Source of the DNA: Bacillus fungorum
Lineage (GTDB): Bacteria; Bacillota; Bacilli; Bacillales; Bacillaceae_G
Direction: 5' to 3'
Length of the DNA stretch: 64,000 nucleotides
NCBI RefSeq assembly: GCF_002746455.1
Contig: NZ_NWUW01000003.1
Span: 62,001-126,000 of the forward strand
The notes beneath the pieces are model-generated. The model searched no databases, was not told the origin of the DNA, and saw only the letters and a program-made list of their open reading frames with translations. Position 1 is the first letter of the stretch. Every line of letters starts with the position of its first letter. The translations under genes were made by a program, and so were the position numbers. Of this stretch, positions 18,142-26,914 are shown piece after piece.

Positions 18142-18612
18142 TTAAATACATTTTTTCCAAGCTTCTAAAAAATTAGTTACAACTTGTAACTCGGAATCAT
18201 TAAATTGTTGGAATAGCGCATTGTAACGTTCATGTGCAATTTTGTGTAACCTTTTATGAACAATAGCTAACTGATTTCCTTTATCAGTTAAAGTGTAAAA
18301 AATTTCCTTCTTATTATTTGTATTTTGATGCGTTACTAAAATTGTATCTTCAATAAGAACGCGAATAGCTTTTGAGATAGTTGCTTTAGAAATATTTAAT
18401 TCCATAGATAATAGAGTGTTATTCATTTGTTGTTTATTTTCATGAATTACTGACACTATATGTAGTTGCGTCAGAGTCCAATTTTTATTTATGTTCTCAG
18501 ATTCACTAACTAATTCTTTTATCATTTCTTGAGATGCATATTTTTTCTTTTCTCTTGTTATGACAAAATCTTCAATAGCTTTTAAGGTTTGTTCATGGAC
18601 AATATTTGTCAT
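18142..18612 (-). CDS. MarR-family repressor of the pulcherrimin cluster (YvmB/PchR-like)
   Basis: The 156-residue winged-helix protein has its helix-turn-helix at about residues 55-100 (MNNTLLSMELNISKATISKA) and a wing with NKKEIFYTLTDKGNQLAIVH. Its own promoter holds two operators: one overlaps the -10 and spacer, the other lies downstream. Autoregulation is therefore expected. In B. subtilis the equivalent gene represses yvmC-cypX. AGGGGGAAT precedes the ATG. The second MarR gene, divergent and about 250 bases away, is a paralogue with the same presumed site. Confidence 0.85.
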   Translation of the reverse strand: MTNIVHEQTLKAIEDFVITREKKKYASQEMIKELVSESENINKNWTLTQLHIVSVIHENKQQMNNTLLSMELNISKATISKAIRVLIEDTILVTHQNTNNKKEIFYTLTDKGNQLAIVHKRLHKIAHERYNALFQQFNDSELQVVTNFLEAWKKCI

Positions 18613-18639
18613 AATAAATTCCCCCTAGCTCGAAATATT

Positions 18640-18691
18640 GTTTACTGGTAAACTATATATGAAGTTTACCAGTAAACAATAATTGAGTCAA
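18640..18691 (-). promoter_or_regulatory. marR promoter with two operators in inverted array
   Basis: On the minus strand: TTGACT (18686-18691), 17 bases, TAAACT (18663-18668). Operator copies GTTTACCAGTAAAC (18664-18677) and GTTTACTGGTAAAC (18640-18653) are exact reverse complements. With the flanking ATT/AAT they form a 44-base inverted repeat (18637-18680). Confidence 0.8.
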
Positions 18692-18789
18692 GAATTTTAA
18701 AAAGAGACTTGTATGTATTAAAACTAACTTTTATGAAAAGGGCATACATTAAAAATGCTTATGTAATAAGATAAATTCTAATTTTTCAA

Positions 18790-18839
18790 TTGACAATTGT
18801 TAGGTGAAGATATAAAATCAAAATTGTTTACTGGTAAAC
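18790..18839 (+). promoter_or_regulatory. Promoter and operator of the second marR/exporter operon
   Basis: TTGACA (18790-18795), 17 bases, TAAAAT (18813-18818), then seven bases and GTTTACTGGTAAAC (18826-18839). The layout is the same as at the yvmC promoter. Confidence 0.82.
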
Positions 18840-18868
18840 AAAAAACAAAGAAGGGTAGAAGTATTTAA

Positions 18869-19345
18869 ATGAATAAGGGCATAAAACAGAAAATCTACGA
18901 TAATTATTTACATTTATTACATCTCAATGAACAAAAGGCAGATAAGGACATTGAGACTTTTTTTAAGCAAGCTAAAATGGAACAAATAGAACATGTACCG
19001 ACAAATATGACAAGTATACACGTAATAGCCTGTATTGGTGAAAACCAACCGATAAATAATATTACAATTGCAAGGAAAATGAATTTATCTAAAGCGAATA
19101 TCACAAAAATTAATACCAAATTAATAAGAGAAAATTTAATCACTCGTTTCCAGTCGATTGATAATAAGAAGGAGGTATATTATGAACTAACTCCAGCAGG
19201 ACAATCACTTTGTGAATTGCATCAGAAAATCCATGATCAGAAAGAGAATGAATTTTATCAGTTTGTCGATTCATTTTCCGAAATAGAACAAAATGCAATA
19301 TTAAAATTTTTACAGAATACAAACGAAAGAATGTTGGGGAAATAA
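18869..19345 (+). CDS. Second MarR-family regulator, co-transcribed with exporter
   Basis: The 158-residue protein is a paralogue of the divergent MarR gene. Shared patterns include the recognition helix region ARKMNLSKANITKINTKLIR and the wing SIDNKKEVYYELTPAGQSLC. It lies in the same transcript as the MFS exporter 57 bases downstream, behind an operator-bearing promoter. The pair of paralogues may bind the same sites as alternate or mixed dimers. The ligand is unknown; in a pulcherrimin cluster, the cyclodipeptide or iron status are candidates. Confidence 0.83.
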   Translation: MNKGIKQKIYDNYLHLLHLNEQKADKDIETFFKQAKMEQIEHVPTNMTSIHVIACIGENQPINNITIARKMNLSKANITKINTKLIRENLITRFQSIDNKKEVYYELTPAGQSLCELHQKIHDQKENEFYQFVDSFSEIEQNAILKFLQNTNERMLGK

Positions 19346-19402
19346 AGTTATTTCACCTTAAATTAGTTAGCTAATTATTAATAATCTTTTAGGAGGGATA
19401 GT

Positions 19403-20617
19403 ATGAATCGCGTTAAATCAAGTACTTCTTTTCTTTTATATTTGTTGTGTATTAGTGCTTTTTTCGCTTCTTTAAACCAAAATATTTACTCTCCAATAAT
19501 CCCAATAATTCGAGATTCATTTCATGTTTCTATAACAATGGTTAATCTTTCAGTCTCAATATTTATTTTTATTACGGCAATTATGCAAATTGTTTTTGGT
19601 TCTATAATTGATTTTAAAGGGGCTAGGACTATTCTTATTCCTAGTATTATTTTAACAATTATAGCGAGTATTGGTTGTGCGATTACAAGTAACTTTACAG
19701 TGTTTTTAATTTGTAGAATTTTACAGGCTATAGGAACAGCTGCAATACCACTTATTGCGGCAACTACAATTGGCTCTATATTTCAAGGAGAACAACGAGG
19801 AAGTGCAATGGGTACATATCAAACAATGTTGTCCATTGCACCTGCTGTTGCACCTGTACTAGGAGGTTTTATTGGGGGGAAATACAACTATTCAGGTGTT
19901 TTTTTGCTACTTGTAGTAGTATCTTTAGTTCTGTTTATTACTAATTGGCTATATTTTCCGAAAGATCAGGTGGAGAGCAATAAAGCTTTGAATGTTAGAA
20001 CTTTACTATCTCACTATGCTTCTATATTTAAAAGTAAAGTGGGAAGTTCTATATTAATATTAAGTTTCTTTGCATTTTTTCTCTATTTTTCTTTCATCGT
20101 TTACTTACCAATTTTATTAACAGATTATTACCAATTAAGTTTACAGATAGTAGGTTTACTTTACTTACCGATGGCGATAAGCTTAATAATTGGCAGCATG
20201 ACTTTTAAAACTATTCAATCTAAAATTTCACTAAATAAACTTTTTAAAACTGGAAATGTAGTCTTATCTTTGAGCGCTATATTATTTGCTGTGACACACT
20301 CGAATACTTTAATTGGCGTAACAATTGCTTTAATTCTCCACGGAATATCAATTGGTATCCTTACTCCTTTATTTGCTACTATGATTGCAAATGAATTTGA
20401 ACATAATAGAGGAAGCGCAATGGGAATGTTTAATTTTATTAGGTATATGGGAATGGCTGTGGGGCCAATTGTTTCGGGATTATTGTTAACATATTTCACT
20501 CCTACATTTGTATTTGGCACATATGGAGGATTCTTCATCTTGCTCAGTTTTGGCATGCTCCTTCGGATTAAGAAGAAATATATTAAAATTGTACCAAAAG
20601 AGGAGACTATGAAATAA
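19403..20617 (+). CDS. MFS exporter of the pulcherrimin cluster (YvmA/PchT-like)
   Basis: The 404-residue, 12-helix transporter has the Bcr/CflA look. Helix 1 contains ASLNQNIYSPIIPIIRDSFH, the early loop reads GSIIDFKGARTILI, and helix 5 has TMLSIAPAVAPVLGGFIGGK. TAGGAGGG sits at normal distance from the ATG. It follows the second marR gene without a terminator. In Bacilli an MFS gene of this position (yvmA) belongs to the pulcherriminic acid cluster and exports the acid. A strong terminator ends the operon. Confidence 0.85.
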   Translation: MNRVKSSTSFLLYLLCISAFFASLNQNIYSPIIPIIRDSFHVSITMVNLSVSIFIFITAIMQIVFGSIIDFKGARTILIPSIILTIIASIGCAITSNFTVFLICRILQAIGTAAIPLIAATTIGSIFQGEQRGSAMGTYQTMLSIAPAVAPVLGGFIGGKYNYSGVFLLLVVVSLVLFITNWLYFPKDQVESNKALNVRTLLSHYASIFKSKVGSSILILSFFAFFLYFSFIVYLPILLTDYYQLSLQIVGLLYLPMAISLIIGSMTFKTIQSKISLNKLFKTGNVVLSLSAILFAVTHSNTLIGVTIALILHGISIGILTPLFATMIANEFEHNRGSAMGMFNFIRYMGMAVGPIVSGLLLTYFTPTFVFGTYGGFFILLSFGMLLRIKKKYIKIVPKEETMK

Positions 20618-20728
20618 CTGAAACTTTCTATGTTCCTAGCACATGAGGGTTATAAATCAGTCGCCAGTAATGGAAGTACATTTTAAATAAAAGGTTAGTC
20701 TTTTTATAAGTTAGGGAAAGGCAACAAT

Positions 20729-20774
20729 AAAAAAGTACTAGAAAACATTTGATTGTTTTTCTAGTACTTTTTTT
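20729..20774. terminator. Terminator after the exporter
   Basis: AAAAAAGTACTAGAAAAC pairs with GTTTTTCTAGTACTTTTTT; both flanks are A/T tracts. Confidence 0.85.
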
Positions 20775-20879
20775 ACGTTTTGTTGTCTTGTTAAATTTGT
20801 TTAATGGTTTGTGCATATCTCCATTCTTTTTATGTACAATAAGGGAAAGAAATAGCAGTAGACAGGAAGAGGAAAACCT

Positions 20880-20958
20880 GTGTCCAATCAAAGGTTAGTC
20901 AACTTATGTATTGATTTTGTGTTTAAACAATTATTTGGTACAAGTGGGAATGAAAATA
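20880..20958 (+). pseudogene. N-terminal fragment of an Rpn-type PD-(D/E)XK gene
   Basis: The 26 codons from GTG at 20880 (GGAAGAGG upstream) read MSNQRLVNLCIDFVFKQLFG TSGNEN. This is the start of Rpn/PDDEXK_2 recombination-promoting nucleases (RLVNLRIDFAFKQLFG-type). From about 20959 the sequence becomes the antisense of an IS transposase, so the nuclease was cut by the element and its rest is gone. Confidence 0.65.
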
Positions 20959-21527
20959 TTACTCAGGTTGGATTTTTATCTCAGCCGTATGGCTGCATCC
21001 TCCTGCATCTGGATAAACCGATGAAAATACATCCGGGAGTTGAAATGCAGTTGAATCTAAAATACGAATACGCTTGAAAACAGAAGTGTATGGAGAAGAA
21101 ATTGGCATAGATGCGGCCAATTTTTTGCTTAGTAGTTCGGCTAGTAGCTGTTGTAAAAGTTGGACGGCCGCCTTATTAAACCGTTGATTCAGTCCCTCAG
21201 GACTGATGAGTACTTCTGTTGATGCTTCTAAACAGCTAGATAACTGAGTTAAAGAAGTCATAGCTACATTTTGGCTCAATCATACGCATAAAGCTACTAA
21301 ATCTTTTGCTTGGTACTTACTGGTTCGTTGTACAAAGCCAACATTTCTAGCAAGATCTCTTAAGGTATTTGGAGATAAAAAACTTTGAATCTCTTGAGCA
21401 AATAGTTGTAATTTGTCATGCACAGAAACAGACATAAAAAACGCCATCCTTTCCTATGATTCTACAGAAAGAATATCGTATTTTTTCATTCTAGGGGCAT
21501 TTCTTTTTATCAGCTTGATAGCGATGA
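20959..21527 (-). mobile_element. Truncated IS231-like element, left end only
   Basis: Minus-strand copy of the left third of the element found intact at about 32490-34139. It holds the left end (ATCGCTATCAAGCTGATAAA near 21527), the promoter region, and about 155 codons of transposase. The frame has a stop where the intact copy has Trp (VALCV*LSQ against VALCIWMSQ). Homology ends at 20959, where the Rpn fragment begins. Confidence 0.8.
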
Positions 21528-21675
21528 GGTTCTACCCAATTTCGTTGCAGTCCTAACACCATTCCATTTATGAAATAGACAATGCTTAATAGAATCCTTC
21601 CAACAAATAAGTACCCAAAAAACGATAATAAAAACTGTATTCATCAGTTTCTATTCCTCATGTGGATAATAAAGT
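21528..21675 (-). other. Possible small membrane-protein fragment
   Basis: On the minus strand two overlapping frames give hydrophobic peptides: MNTVFIIVFWVLIC after a GAGGAAT site, and FVGRILLSIVYFINGMVLGL. Together they suggest a small membrane gene carrying a frameshift, cut by the IS end. I cannot name it. Confidence 0.25.
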
Positions 21676-21712
21676 TATTATCCCGCTATTTGTGGGTTGA
21701 TTAAAGGTTCGC
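21676..21712. repeat. Partial bcr1-type left end
   Basis: TTATTATCCCGCTATTTGTG, then GGTTGATTAAAGGTTCGC. It contains both a bcr1 start and a bcr1-like end with the middle missing, and the next copy begins immediately after it. Confidence 0.5.
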
Positions 21713-21865
21713 TTTACCCCGCATTAACGGGCAGTAAAATCCCACTTCAAAATTCAGCGAAAGAAAAGAAGTTAGGTGGGGATCAACTGCCCGTAAATGC
21801 CCGATTGGTTCAACTAATAATCATTGGGGGATGAAGAACCCCCAATGATTAAAGTTTCACTTTAT
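21713..21865. repeat. bcr1-type repeat, near full length
   Basis: Starts TTTACCCCGC and ends GTTTCACTTTAT, 153 bases. The terminal TTTAT supplies the stop codon of the minus-strand VOC gene. Confidence 0.78.
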
Positions 21866-22254
21866 CTCTCCGTCTCAAAAAACTCAATCCACTCTCCGTC
21901 AGGACCCGCGAAGAATATGTAACGTGTTCCATCTGGTAATGTTTCGATTTCTTCTCCTAGTAAAAATGTTACACTGTGTTTTTGTATTCTTTCAATTTCA
22001 TCTTCTAATGAATCTACCTTAAAGCAAATATGATGTACTTTTCCTTCTGCCGGAAGAGAAGAGTTGTAACCTTCAATGAGTTCCAGTATCGTTTCCTTCG
22101 ATTCTTCCACACCTAAAAAAGCGAGTTTTAAGTCTGGGTTTGGGTGCCCCATGCGTTTAATGAGCTGTAGGCCGACTACTTTTTCATAAAAGGAAATAGA
22201 TGTTTCTAAGTTTGCAACCATAAGTCCAACGTGTTCAATTCTTCTAACTGGCAT
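21862..22254 (-). CDS. VOC/glyoxalase-family protein
   Basis: The 130-residue protein has two beta-alpha-beta-beta-beta halves. The first is RIEHVGLMVANLETSISFYE and the second starts VHHICFKVDSLEDEI and ends IFFAGPDGEWIEFFE. Metal ligands typical of the lactoylglutathione lyase-like group are plausible: His6 and the late Glu in WIEFFE. Substrate is not predictable. AAGGAATC precedes the ATG. The stop codon lies inside the terminal TTTAT of a bcr1 repeat, so repeat insertion defined the present gene end or duplicated its last bases. Confidence 0.8.
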   Translation of the reverse strand: MPVRRIEHVGLMVANLETSISFYEKVVGLQLIKRMGHPNPDLKLAFLGVEESKETILELIEGYNSSLPAEGKVHHICFKVDSLEDEIERIQKHSVTFLLGEEIETLPDGTRYIFFAGPDGEWIEFFETER

Positions 22255-22395
22255 GTAGATTCCTTCTTTCTGAAAATTATATACAATATATTATTGAAAA
22301 TTAAGAAAATAAGCAAGATAAAAACCTTACAAATTTTAGCTTGTTATATGGTATAGTGAGAAAGTATGTTTGGGGAGAAGGAAGGAGATTATACG

Positions 22396-24675
22396 ATGAA
22401 TACACCTACTCAAACTCCTTCATTATCGGAAACGATGAAAGAGTGGCATTATGCATTAGCGTATGAAATTAAACATTGGAAAACGATAGGTGGTAGTAAA
22501 ATTTCTATCATGAACGGTCGTTTTTTATATACAGATTATGAAAGTACAGTATACGTATTTCAGCTTATTTCAGAAGTAAGTTTACCTGAAGGTTCACCGA
22601 TTCGAATTGAGTTCGATGGCGAGGAAGCGACAGGAGAAGTATTATCTATACATGGATTAGAAATAGAACTGAAATTAAATGATTATATACAAGGTGAAAT
22701 ACGAGAAGCAGTTTTATACAGTGAACCGTGGCAATTGTTAGAACAGTTACAAGAGCGATTGAAAGAGGCACATAAAGATAAACTAAAACGTAATCGTATA
22801 AAGCGCCTTGTTGATGGGACGAGTAGTCCGAAGCATATTGAGAAGATGAAAAATCCGAAAAATGAACTGGCGTATCGTTCATTTTACAATCCGACAACGT
22901 ACGTATGGGGACCGCCGGGAACAGGGAAGTCTTACAATTTATCACGTATTATTTCGGCTCATTATCAAAAAGGAAAATCGGTACTTGTGTTGGCTCATAG
23001 TAATGCGGCAGTAGACGTATTAATGAGTGAAGTAACGAAGCAAATTGAGAAGAAAAAGAAATGGACGCCTGGTGAAATTGTTCGTTACGGTTATAGTCAA
23101 CATGAGCATATACGAAATCATGAAACGTTACTTGCATCGAAATTAGTTGAAACGACGAACGGATCTTGGGGTGAGGAAAGACTCTATTTAGAAGAGACAC
23201 GCCAAGATCTTCGTGAAAAAATCTTATCGTATAAAGCAACATCTGCTGATAAGAAGCGTATACAAGAGATTGAAAGTGATCTTCGAAAGCAAAAGGCTAA
23301 AATTAAAGAAGTAGAAAAAGAATATATTGAAAATGCGAAAGTAATCGGCGCAACTTTATCGAAATGTGCCATTGATTCACTTATTTATGAGCGTACATTT
23401 GATTTAGTTGTCGTAGATGAAGTAAGTATGGCATATGTTCCGCAAATTGCATTAGCTGCTTCACTTGGAAAACGTATCGTCGTTTGCGGTGACTTTTTAC
23501 AGTTACCTCCAATTGCGATGGCAAATCATGAACTCGTTCGCAAATGGCTTGGGGAAGATATGTTTTACCATGCCGGGATTGTTGAGTCTGTTAATAAATC
23601 AGAAGCACATCCGAACCTCTTTATGTTGCAGGAACAAAGACGTATGCATGCGGATATATCGAAGTTTACGAATTCGTTTATTTATAAAAATAGAGTATAC
23701 GATCATCCGTCTGTTTCAGAGCGTAAAGAACTTGCGCAATTGCAGCCGTTCGCAAATGAAGCGAGTGTTTTATTTGATACGAGCCAAATGGGAGCTTTTT
23801 CGTTAAAAGACGCTGCTTCTGGTTCACGTTTTAACATTATGTCTGGTTTAGTAGCAATGCAAATGATGTTAATCGGATTGTTAGACGGTGTTCAATCAAT
23901 TGGTGTTGTGACACCTTACAGGGCGCAGTCACGCTTTTTATCGACGTGTATTAGAGAAATGTTGCAGAGAACGAAATATCAAAACATACCAGTTTTAGCG
24001 GCGACAGTTCATAAGTTCCAAGGTTCTGAAAGAGATATGATGATCTTTGATACGGTTGACAGTTATCCGCAAGAACGACCTGGCGTATTATTCTTTGATC
24101 ACAAAAACCATCGCCTCGTCAATGTAGCAGTGACAAGGGCGAGAGGGAAGTTCATTCAATTATCAGATTGCCATTATATGCGTAAAAACCTTTCGAGAAA
24201 ACAAGCGTTATCACAATTAACAGCTCATATAGAACGTCACGGAGATGTGTATGATCGCACGACATCAAGACAATTGTGGGAACGGAAAATTTCGAAACGA
24301 TTACGTTGGTTTATGGAAATGAATCTTGAAGAGCCGAAAGGGTTATTAAAAGATATTTTAGCTGCAAAACGAAAAATCGTTATTTCACTTCCAAGTACGA
24401 AGCAAGTAGATAAACGAGTATGGCAAGCGTTAATGCGTACAAATGCACAGATAACAGTTTATAGTGATGGACCAGTTCCACTGAAAAATGTAAAGTTACA
24501 AAGACAAAATAAAGCATTCCCGTTTATCGTAATTGATGATGAAATCTTCTGGGCAGGCGCACCGCTCACATCTCAAATGATATTTGAAGGTAGTACGGAA
24601 TTTCCGTACGTATGTGCAAGACTGCAAGCACCTGAGACAATTGGTGTATTAAAAGGATTTTTAGATATTCGGTAA
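22396..24675 (+). CDS. Superfamily 1 DNA/RNA helicase (DNA2/NAM7-like)
   Basis: The product has 759 residues from ATG 22396, which has AAGGAGA upstream; the frame extends back to 22366 without a better site. Walker A is GPPGTGKS at residues 172-179. Motif II is VVVDEVSM with motif III GDFLQLPP soon after. QEQRRMHADI resembles motif IV, and VHKFQGSERDMM plus NVAVTRARGKF are motifs V and VI. The N-terminal 150 residues form a beta-rich domain. The last 110 residues (IVISLPSTKQ ... FIVIDDEIFWAGAPL) resemble a PLD-like fold without a clear HKD motif. Probably nucleic-acid remodelling; the exact role is unknown. Confidence 0.85.
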   Translation: MNTPTQTPSLSETMKEWHYALAYEIKHWKTIGGSKISIMNGRFLYTDYESTVYVFQLISEVSLPEGSPIRIEFDGEEATGEVLSIHGLEIELKLNDYIQGEIREAVLYSEPWQLLEQLQERLKEAHKDKLKRNRIKRLVDGTSSPKHIEKMKNPKNELAYRSFYNPTTYVWGPPGTGKSYNLSRIISAHYQKGKSVLVLAHSNAAVDVLMSEVTKQIEKKKKWTPGEIVRYGYSQHEHIRNHETLLASKLVETTNGSWGEERLYLEETRQDLREKILSYKATSADKKRIQEIESDLRKQKAKIKEVEKEYIENAKVIGATLSKCAIDSLIYERTFDLVVVDEVSMAYVPQIALAASLGKRIVVCGDFLQLPPIAMANHELVRKWLGEDMFYHAGIVESVNKSEAHPNLFMLQEQRRMHADISKFTNSFIYKNRVYDHPSVSERKELAQLQPFANEASVLFDTSQMGAFSLKDAASGSRFNIMSGLVAMQMMLIGLLDGVQSIGVVTPYRAQSRFLSTCIREMLQRTKYQNIPVLAATVHKFQGSERDMMIFDTVDSYPQERPGVLFFDHKNHRLVNVAVTRARGKFIQLSDCHYMRKNLSRKQALSQLTAHIERHGDVYDRTTSRQLWERKISKRLRWFMEMNLEEPKGLLKDILAAKRKIVISLPSTKQVDKRVWQALMRTNAQITVYSDGPVPLKNVKLQRQNKAFPFIVIDDEIFWAGAPLTSQMIFEGSTEFPYVCARLQAPETIGVLKGFLDIR

Positions 24676-24750
24676 ATTCGGATAGGAATTCCTTGACTTT
24701 TACCTGGAATGAACTTAGAATAAAAATAATTTAATATAATTTTATGAAAA

Positions 24751-24914
24751 TTCTTATCATGAGAGGTGGAGGGACTGGCCCTATGATACCTCGGCAGCGG
24801 ATTCGTTATGAATACTGTGCCAATTCCAGCAAGGTAACTTGAAAGATAAGAAAGAAGCTCATTTTGACTGTATATACAGAAGCCTCTTTCTATCTTTTAG
24901 AAAGAGGCTTTTTT
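24751..24914 (+). promoter_or_regulatory. SAM-I riboswitch (S-box) with terminator
   Basis: CTTATCATGAGAGGTGGAGG, GGACTGGCCCTATGA, CCTCGGCAGC and GTGCCAATTCCAGCAAG follow the S-box consensus, closed by GATAAG. The expression platform is the terminator AAGCCTCTTTCT / AGAAAGAGGCTT (24880-24910) plus T-run. SAM binding should stop transcription of the M20 hydrolase gene. Confidence 0.95.
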
Positions 24915-24940
24915 ACGTGAAAATAAAAGGAGGAAGAAAA

Positions 24941-26146
24941 ATGGGAGCGACAGGAGTAACGTCACAAAGAAAAACAATTGAAGAGAGTATCGAAAGAAAT
25001 AAGGAGAAGTACATAGAAACAAGTCATGATATTCATGCGAATCCGGAGATTGGTAATCAAGAATTTTACGCATCAAGAACGTTAAGTTTATTGCTAGGTA
25101 GTGCAGGATTTCAGTTGCAGCACAATATAGCTGGACATGAAACAGGTTTTATCGCGCGAAAAAGTTCAGGAAAACAAGGACCGGCCATCGCATTTTTAGC
25201 TGAGTATGACGCTTTACCAGGACTTGGTCATGCGTGTGGTCACAATTTAATTGGCACAATTAGCGTTGCAGCAGCAATCGCATTATCAGAAACGCTTGAA
25301 GAAATTGGCGGAGAAGTTGTTGTATTCGGAACGCCAGCAGAAGAAGGCGGGCCAAACGGTAGCGCAAAATCGAGTTATGTAAAAGCAGGTTTATTTAAAG
25401 ATGTTGATGCGGCACTTATGATTCATCCGAGCGGAAAAACAGCGACAACGAGTCCTTCACTAGCAGTCGATCCACTTGATTTTCATTTTTATGGAAAAAC
25501 AGCTCATGCTGCAGCTTCACCTGAAGAAGGAATTAACGCATTAGATGCGGTGATTCAGCTATACAACAGCATTAACGCACTTCGCCAACAACTTCCGTCA
25601 GACGTGAAAATTCATGGCGTTATTACAGAAGGCGGAAAAGCACCTAACATTATTCCTGACTACGCCGCGGCAAGGTTCTTTATCCGTGCAGCAACGCGAA
25701 AAAGATGTGCAGAAGTAACAGAAAAAGTAAAAAATATTGCTGAGGGAGCAGCGTTAGCAACAGGAGCAAAAGTAAAAATCCATCAATTCCAAAATGAAAT
25801 TGATGAACTACTCGTTACAAAAACATTTAATGACATCGTAGCCGAAGAACTAGAACTACTAGGTGAAGACGTAAACCGAAAAGAAAGACTGGGTATCGGC
25901 TCGACTGACGCAGGAAACGTAAGCCAAGTCGTACCGACCATTCATCCGTACATTAAAATTGGTCCAGATGAATTAATTGCACATACGAATGAATTTAGAG
26001 AAGCAGCACGCTCAGAACTTGGAGATAAAGCATTAATTACATCGGCAAAAGCATTAGCAAATACGGCGTATCGATTAATTACGGAAGAAGGGTTGTTAGA
26101 GAAGGTGAAGGAGGAGTTTAGAGAGGCGCAGAGAAATCAGGGATAA
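24941..26146 (+). CDS. M20-family amidohydrolase under SAM control
   Basis: The product has 401 residues from ATG 24941 with AAAGGAGGAAG upstream; the open frame further upstream lies inside the riboswitch. Metal-binding signatures of the M20D group are clear: LAEYDALPGLGHACGHNLIG, then PAEEGG, then GSTDAGNVSQV. The dimerisation domain is inserted at about residues 180-290. Relatives remove acyl or amino-acid groups from amides (AbgB, N-acyl-amino acid hydrolases). Riboswitch control places it in sulfur amino-acid metabolism, for instance hydrolysis of an N-acyl-cysteine or -methionine type compound. That assignment is inference. Confidence 0.85.
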   Translation: MGATGVTSQRKTIEESIERNKEKYIETSHDIHANPEIGNQEFYASRTLSLLLGSAGFQLQHNIAGHETGFIARKSSGKQGPAIAFLAEYDALPGLGHACGHNLIGTISVAAAIALSETLEEIGGEVVVFGTPAEEGGPNGSAKSSYVKAGLFKDVDAALMIHPSGKTATTSPSLAVDPLDFHFYGKTAHAAASPEEGINALDAVIQLYNSINALRQQLPSDVKIHGVITEGGKAPNIIPDYAAARFFIRAATRKRCAEVTEKVKNIAEGAALATGAKVKIHQFQNEIDELLVTKTFNDIVAEELELLGEDVNRKERLGIGSTDAGNVSQVVPTIHPYIKIGPDELIAHTNEFREAARSELGDKALITSAKALANTAYRLITEEGLLEKVKEEFREAQRNQG

Positions 26147-26190
26147 GGGTAATTTATTCAACGAGGAATCTAATTAATAAGCAGAAATGT

Positions 26191-26224
26191 AAAAAAGAAC
26201 ATTGGAAAATCAATGTTCTTTTTT
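26191..26224. terminator. Terminator after the M20 gene
   Basis: AAAAAAGAACATTG pairs with CAATGTTCTTTTTT around GAAAAT. Confidence 0.85.
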
Positions 26225-26306
26225 GTTTACTAATCATTGATTTTGTTGGTTTCTCTCATAAAGGAAAAACTTTTACTGTTAGCGGGGGATAATACGTATC
26301 CCTTTA

Positions 26307-26747
26307 TTAGAACGAAAATTTCTCCTCAAACTCACTCTTTAATACAATTAAAGGAGACGATAATCCAAATTGCATTAAAGAGTCTAAAAATGCAGCGAGA
26401 GAATTCATCGAATCGCTCATGACCTTCATCATATAATTAAACTCCCCGCTAATTCGATATAAATCTGTTACTTCAGGAGCGGCATTACAATATTGGATAA
26501 AATCAGAGCATTGACTCGTTTTAAACATGATGAATGCTTGAATGTTCTTATTAATTTTGGAAGGCTCAAATTTCGTTCGGTATGCCGCTATAACTCCTTG
26601 ATCTTCCAGCTTGTTAATTCGTTCTTTTACAGCAGGCTGTGTCATGGATATAATTCGTCCTATTTCTGAGACAGAAATTCTCGCATTTTCATACAACAAG
26701 TTCATAATGCTATGGTCAATTTCATCCAATTTTACTGCGTTTTGCAT
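26307..26747 (-). CDS. Lrp/AsnC-family regulator
   Basis: The 146-residue protein has an N-terminal helix-turn-helix (SVSEIGRIISMTQPAVKERI, residues about 25-45) and a C-terminal RAM-type ligand domain (IQAFIMFKTSQ ... LYRISGEFNYMMKV). It is divergent from the SDR gene with about 160 bases between, so the SDR gene is its most likely target together with itself. The effector is probably an amino acid. The ribosome-binding site is weak. Confidence 0.85.
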   Translation of the reverse strand: MQNAVKLDEIDHSIMNLLYENARISVSEIGRIISMTQPAVKERINKLEDQGVIAAYRTKFEPSKINKNIQAFIMFKTSQCSDFIQYCNAAPEVTDLYRISGEFNYMMKVMSDSMNSLAAFLDSLMQFGLSSPLIVLKSEFEEKFSF

Positions 26748-26914
26748 TGTGTAGCCTACTTGTTGTGTTTTCTAAAGTGAATTGCAAATTATAACTATAA
26801 TATCATAAGTGAACGAACTAAATTACCTATAAATCTATATTTAAAATGATTAGTATTTGCATGAAAATATAAGTGTAAGATTTATCAAAAGGGAATTTAG
26901 GAAGGATGGAAAAA

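Noticed and set aside
20215-20556. 113-codon minus-strand frame inside the pulcherrimin exporter gene
   Set aside because: Shadow frame of the MFS gene with no independent signals.
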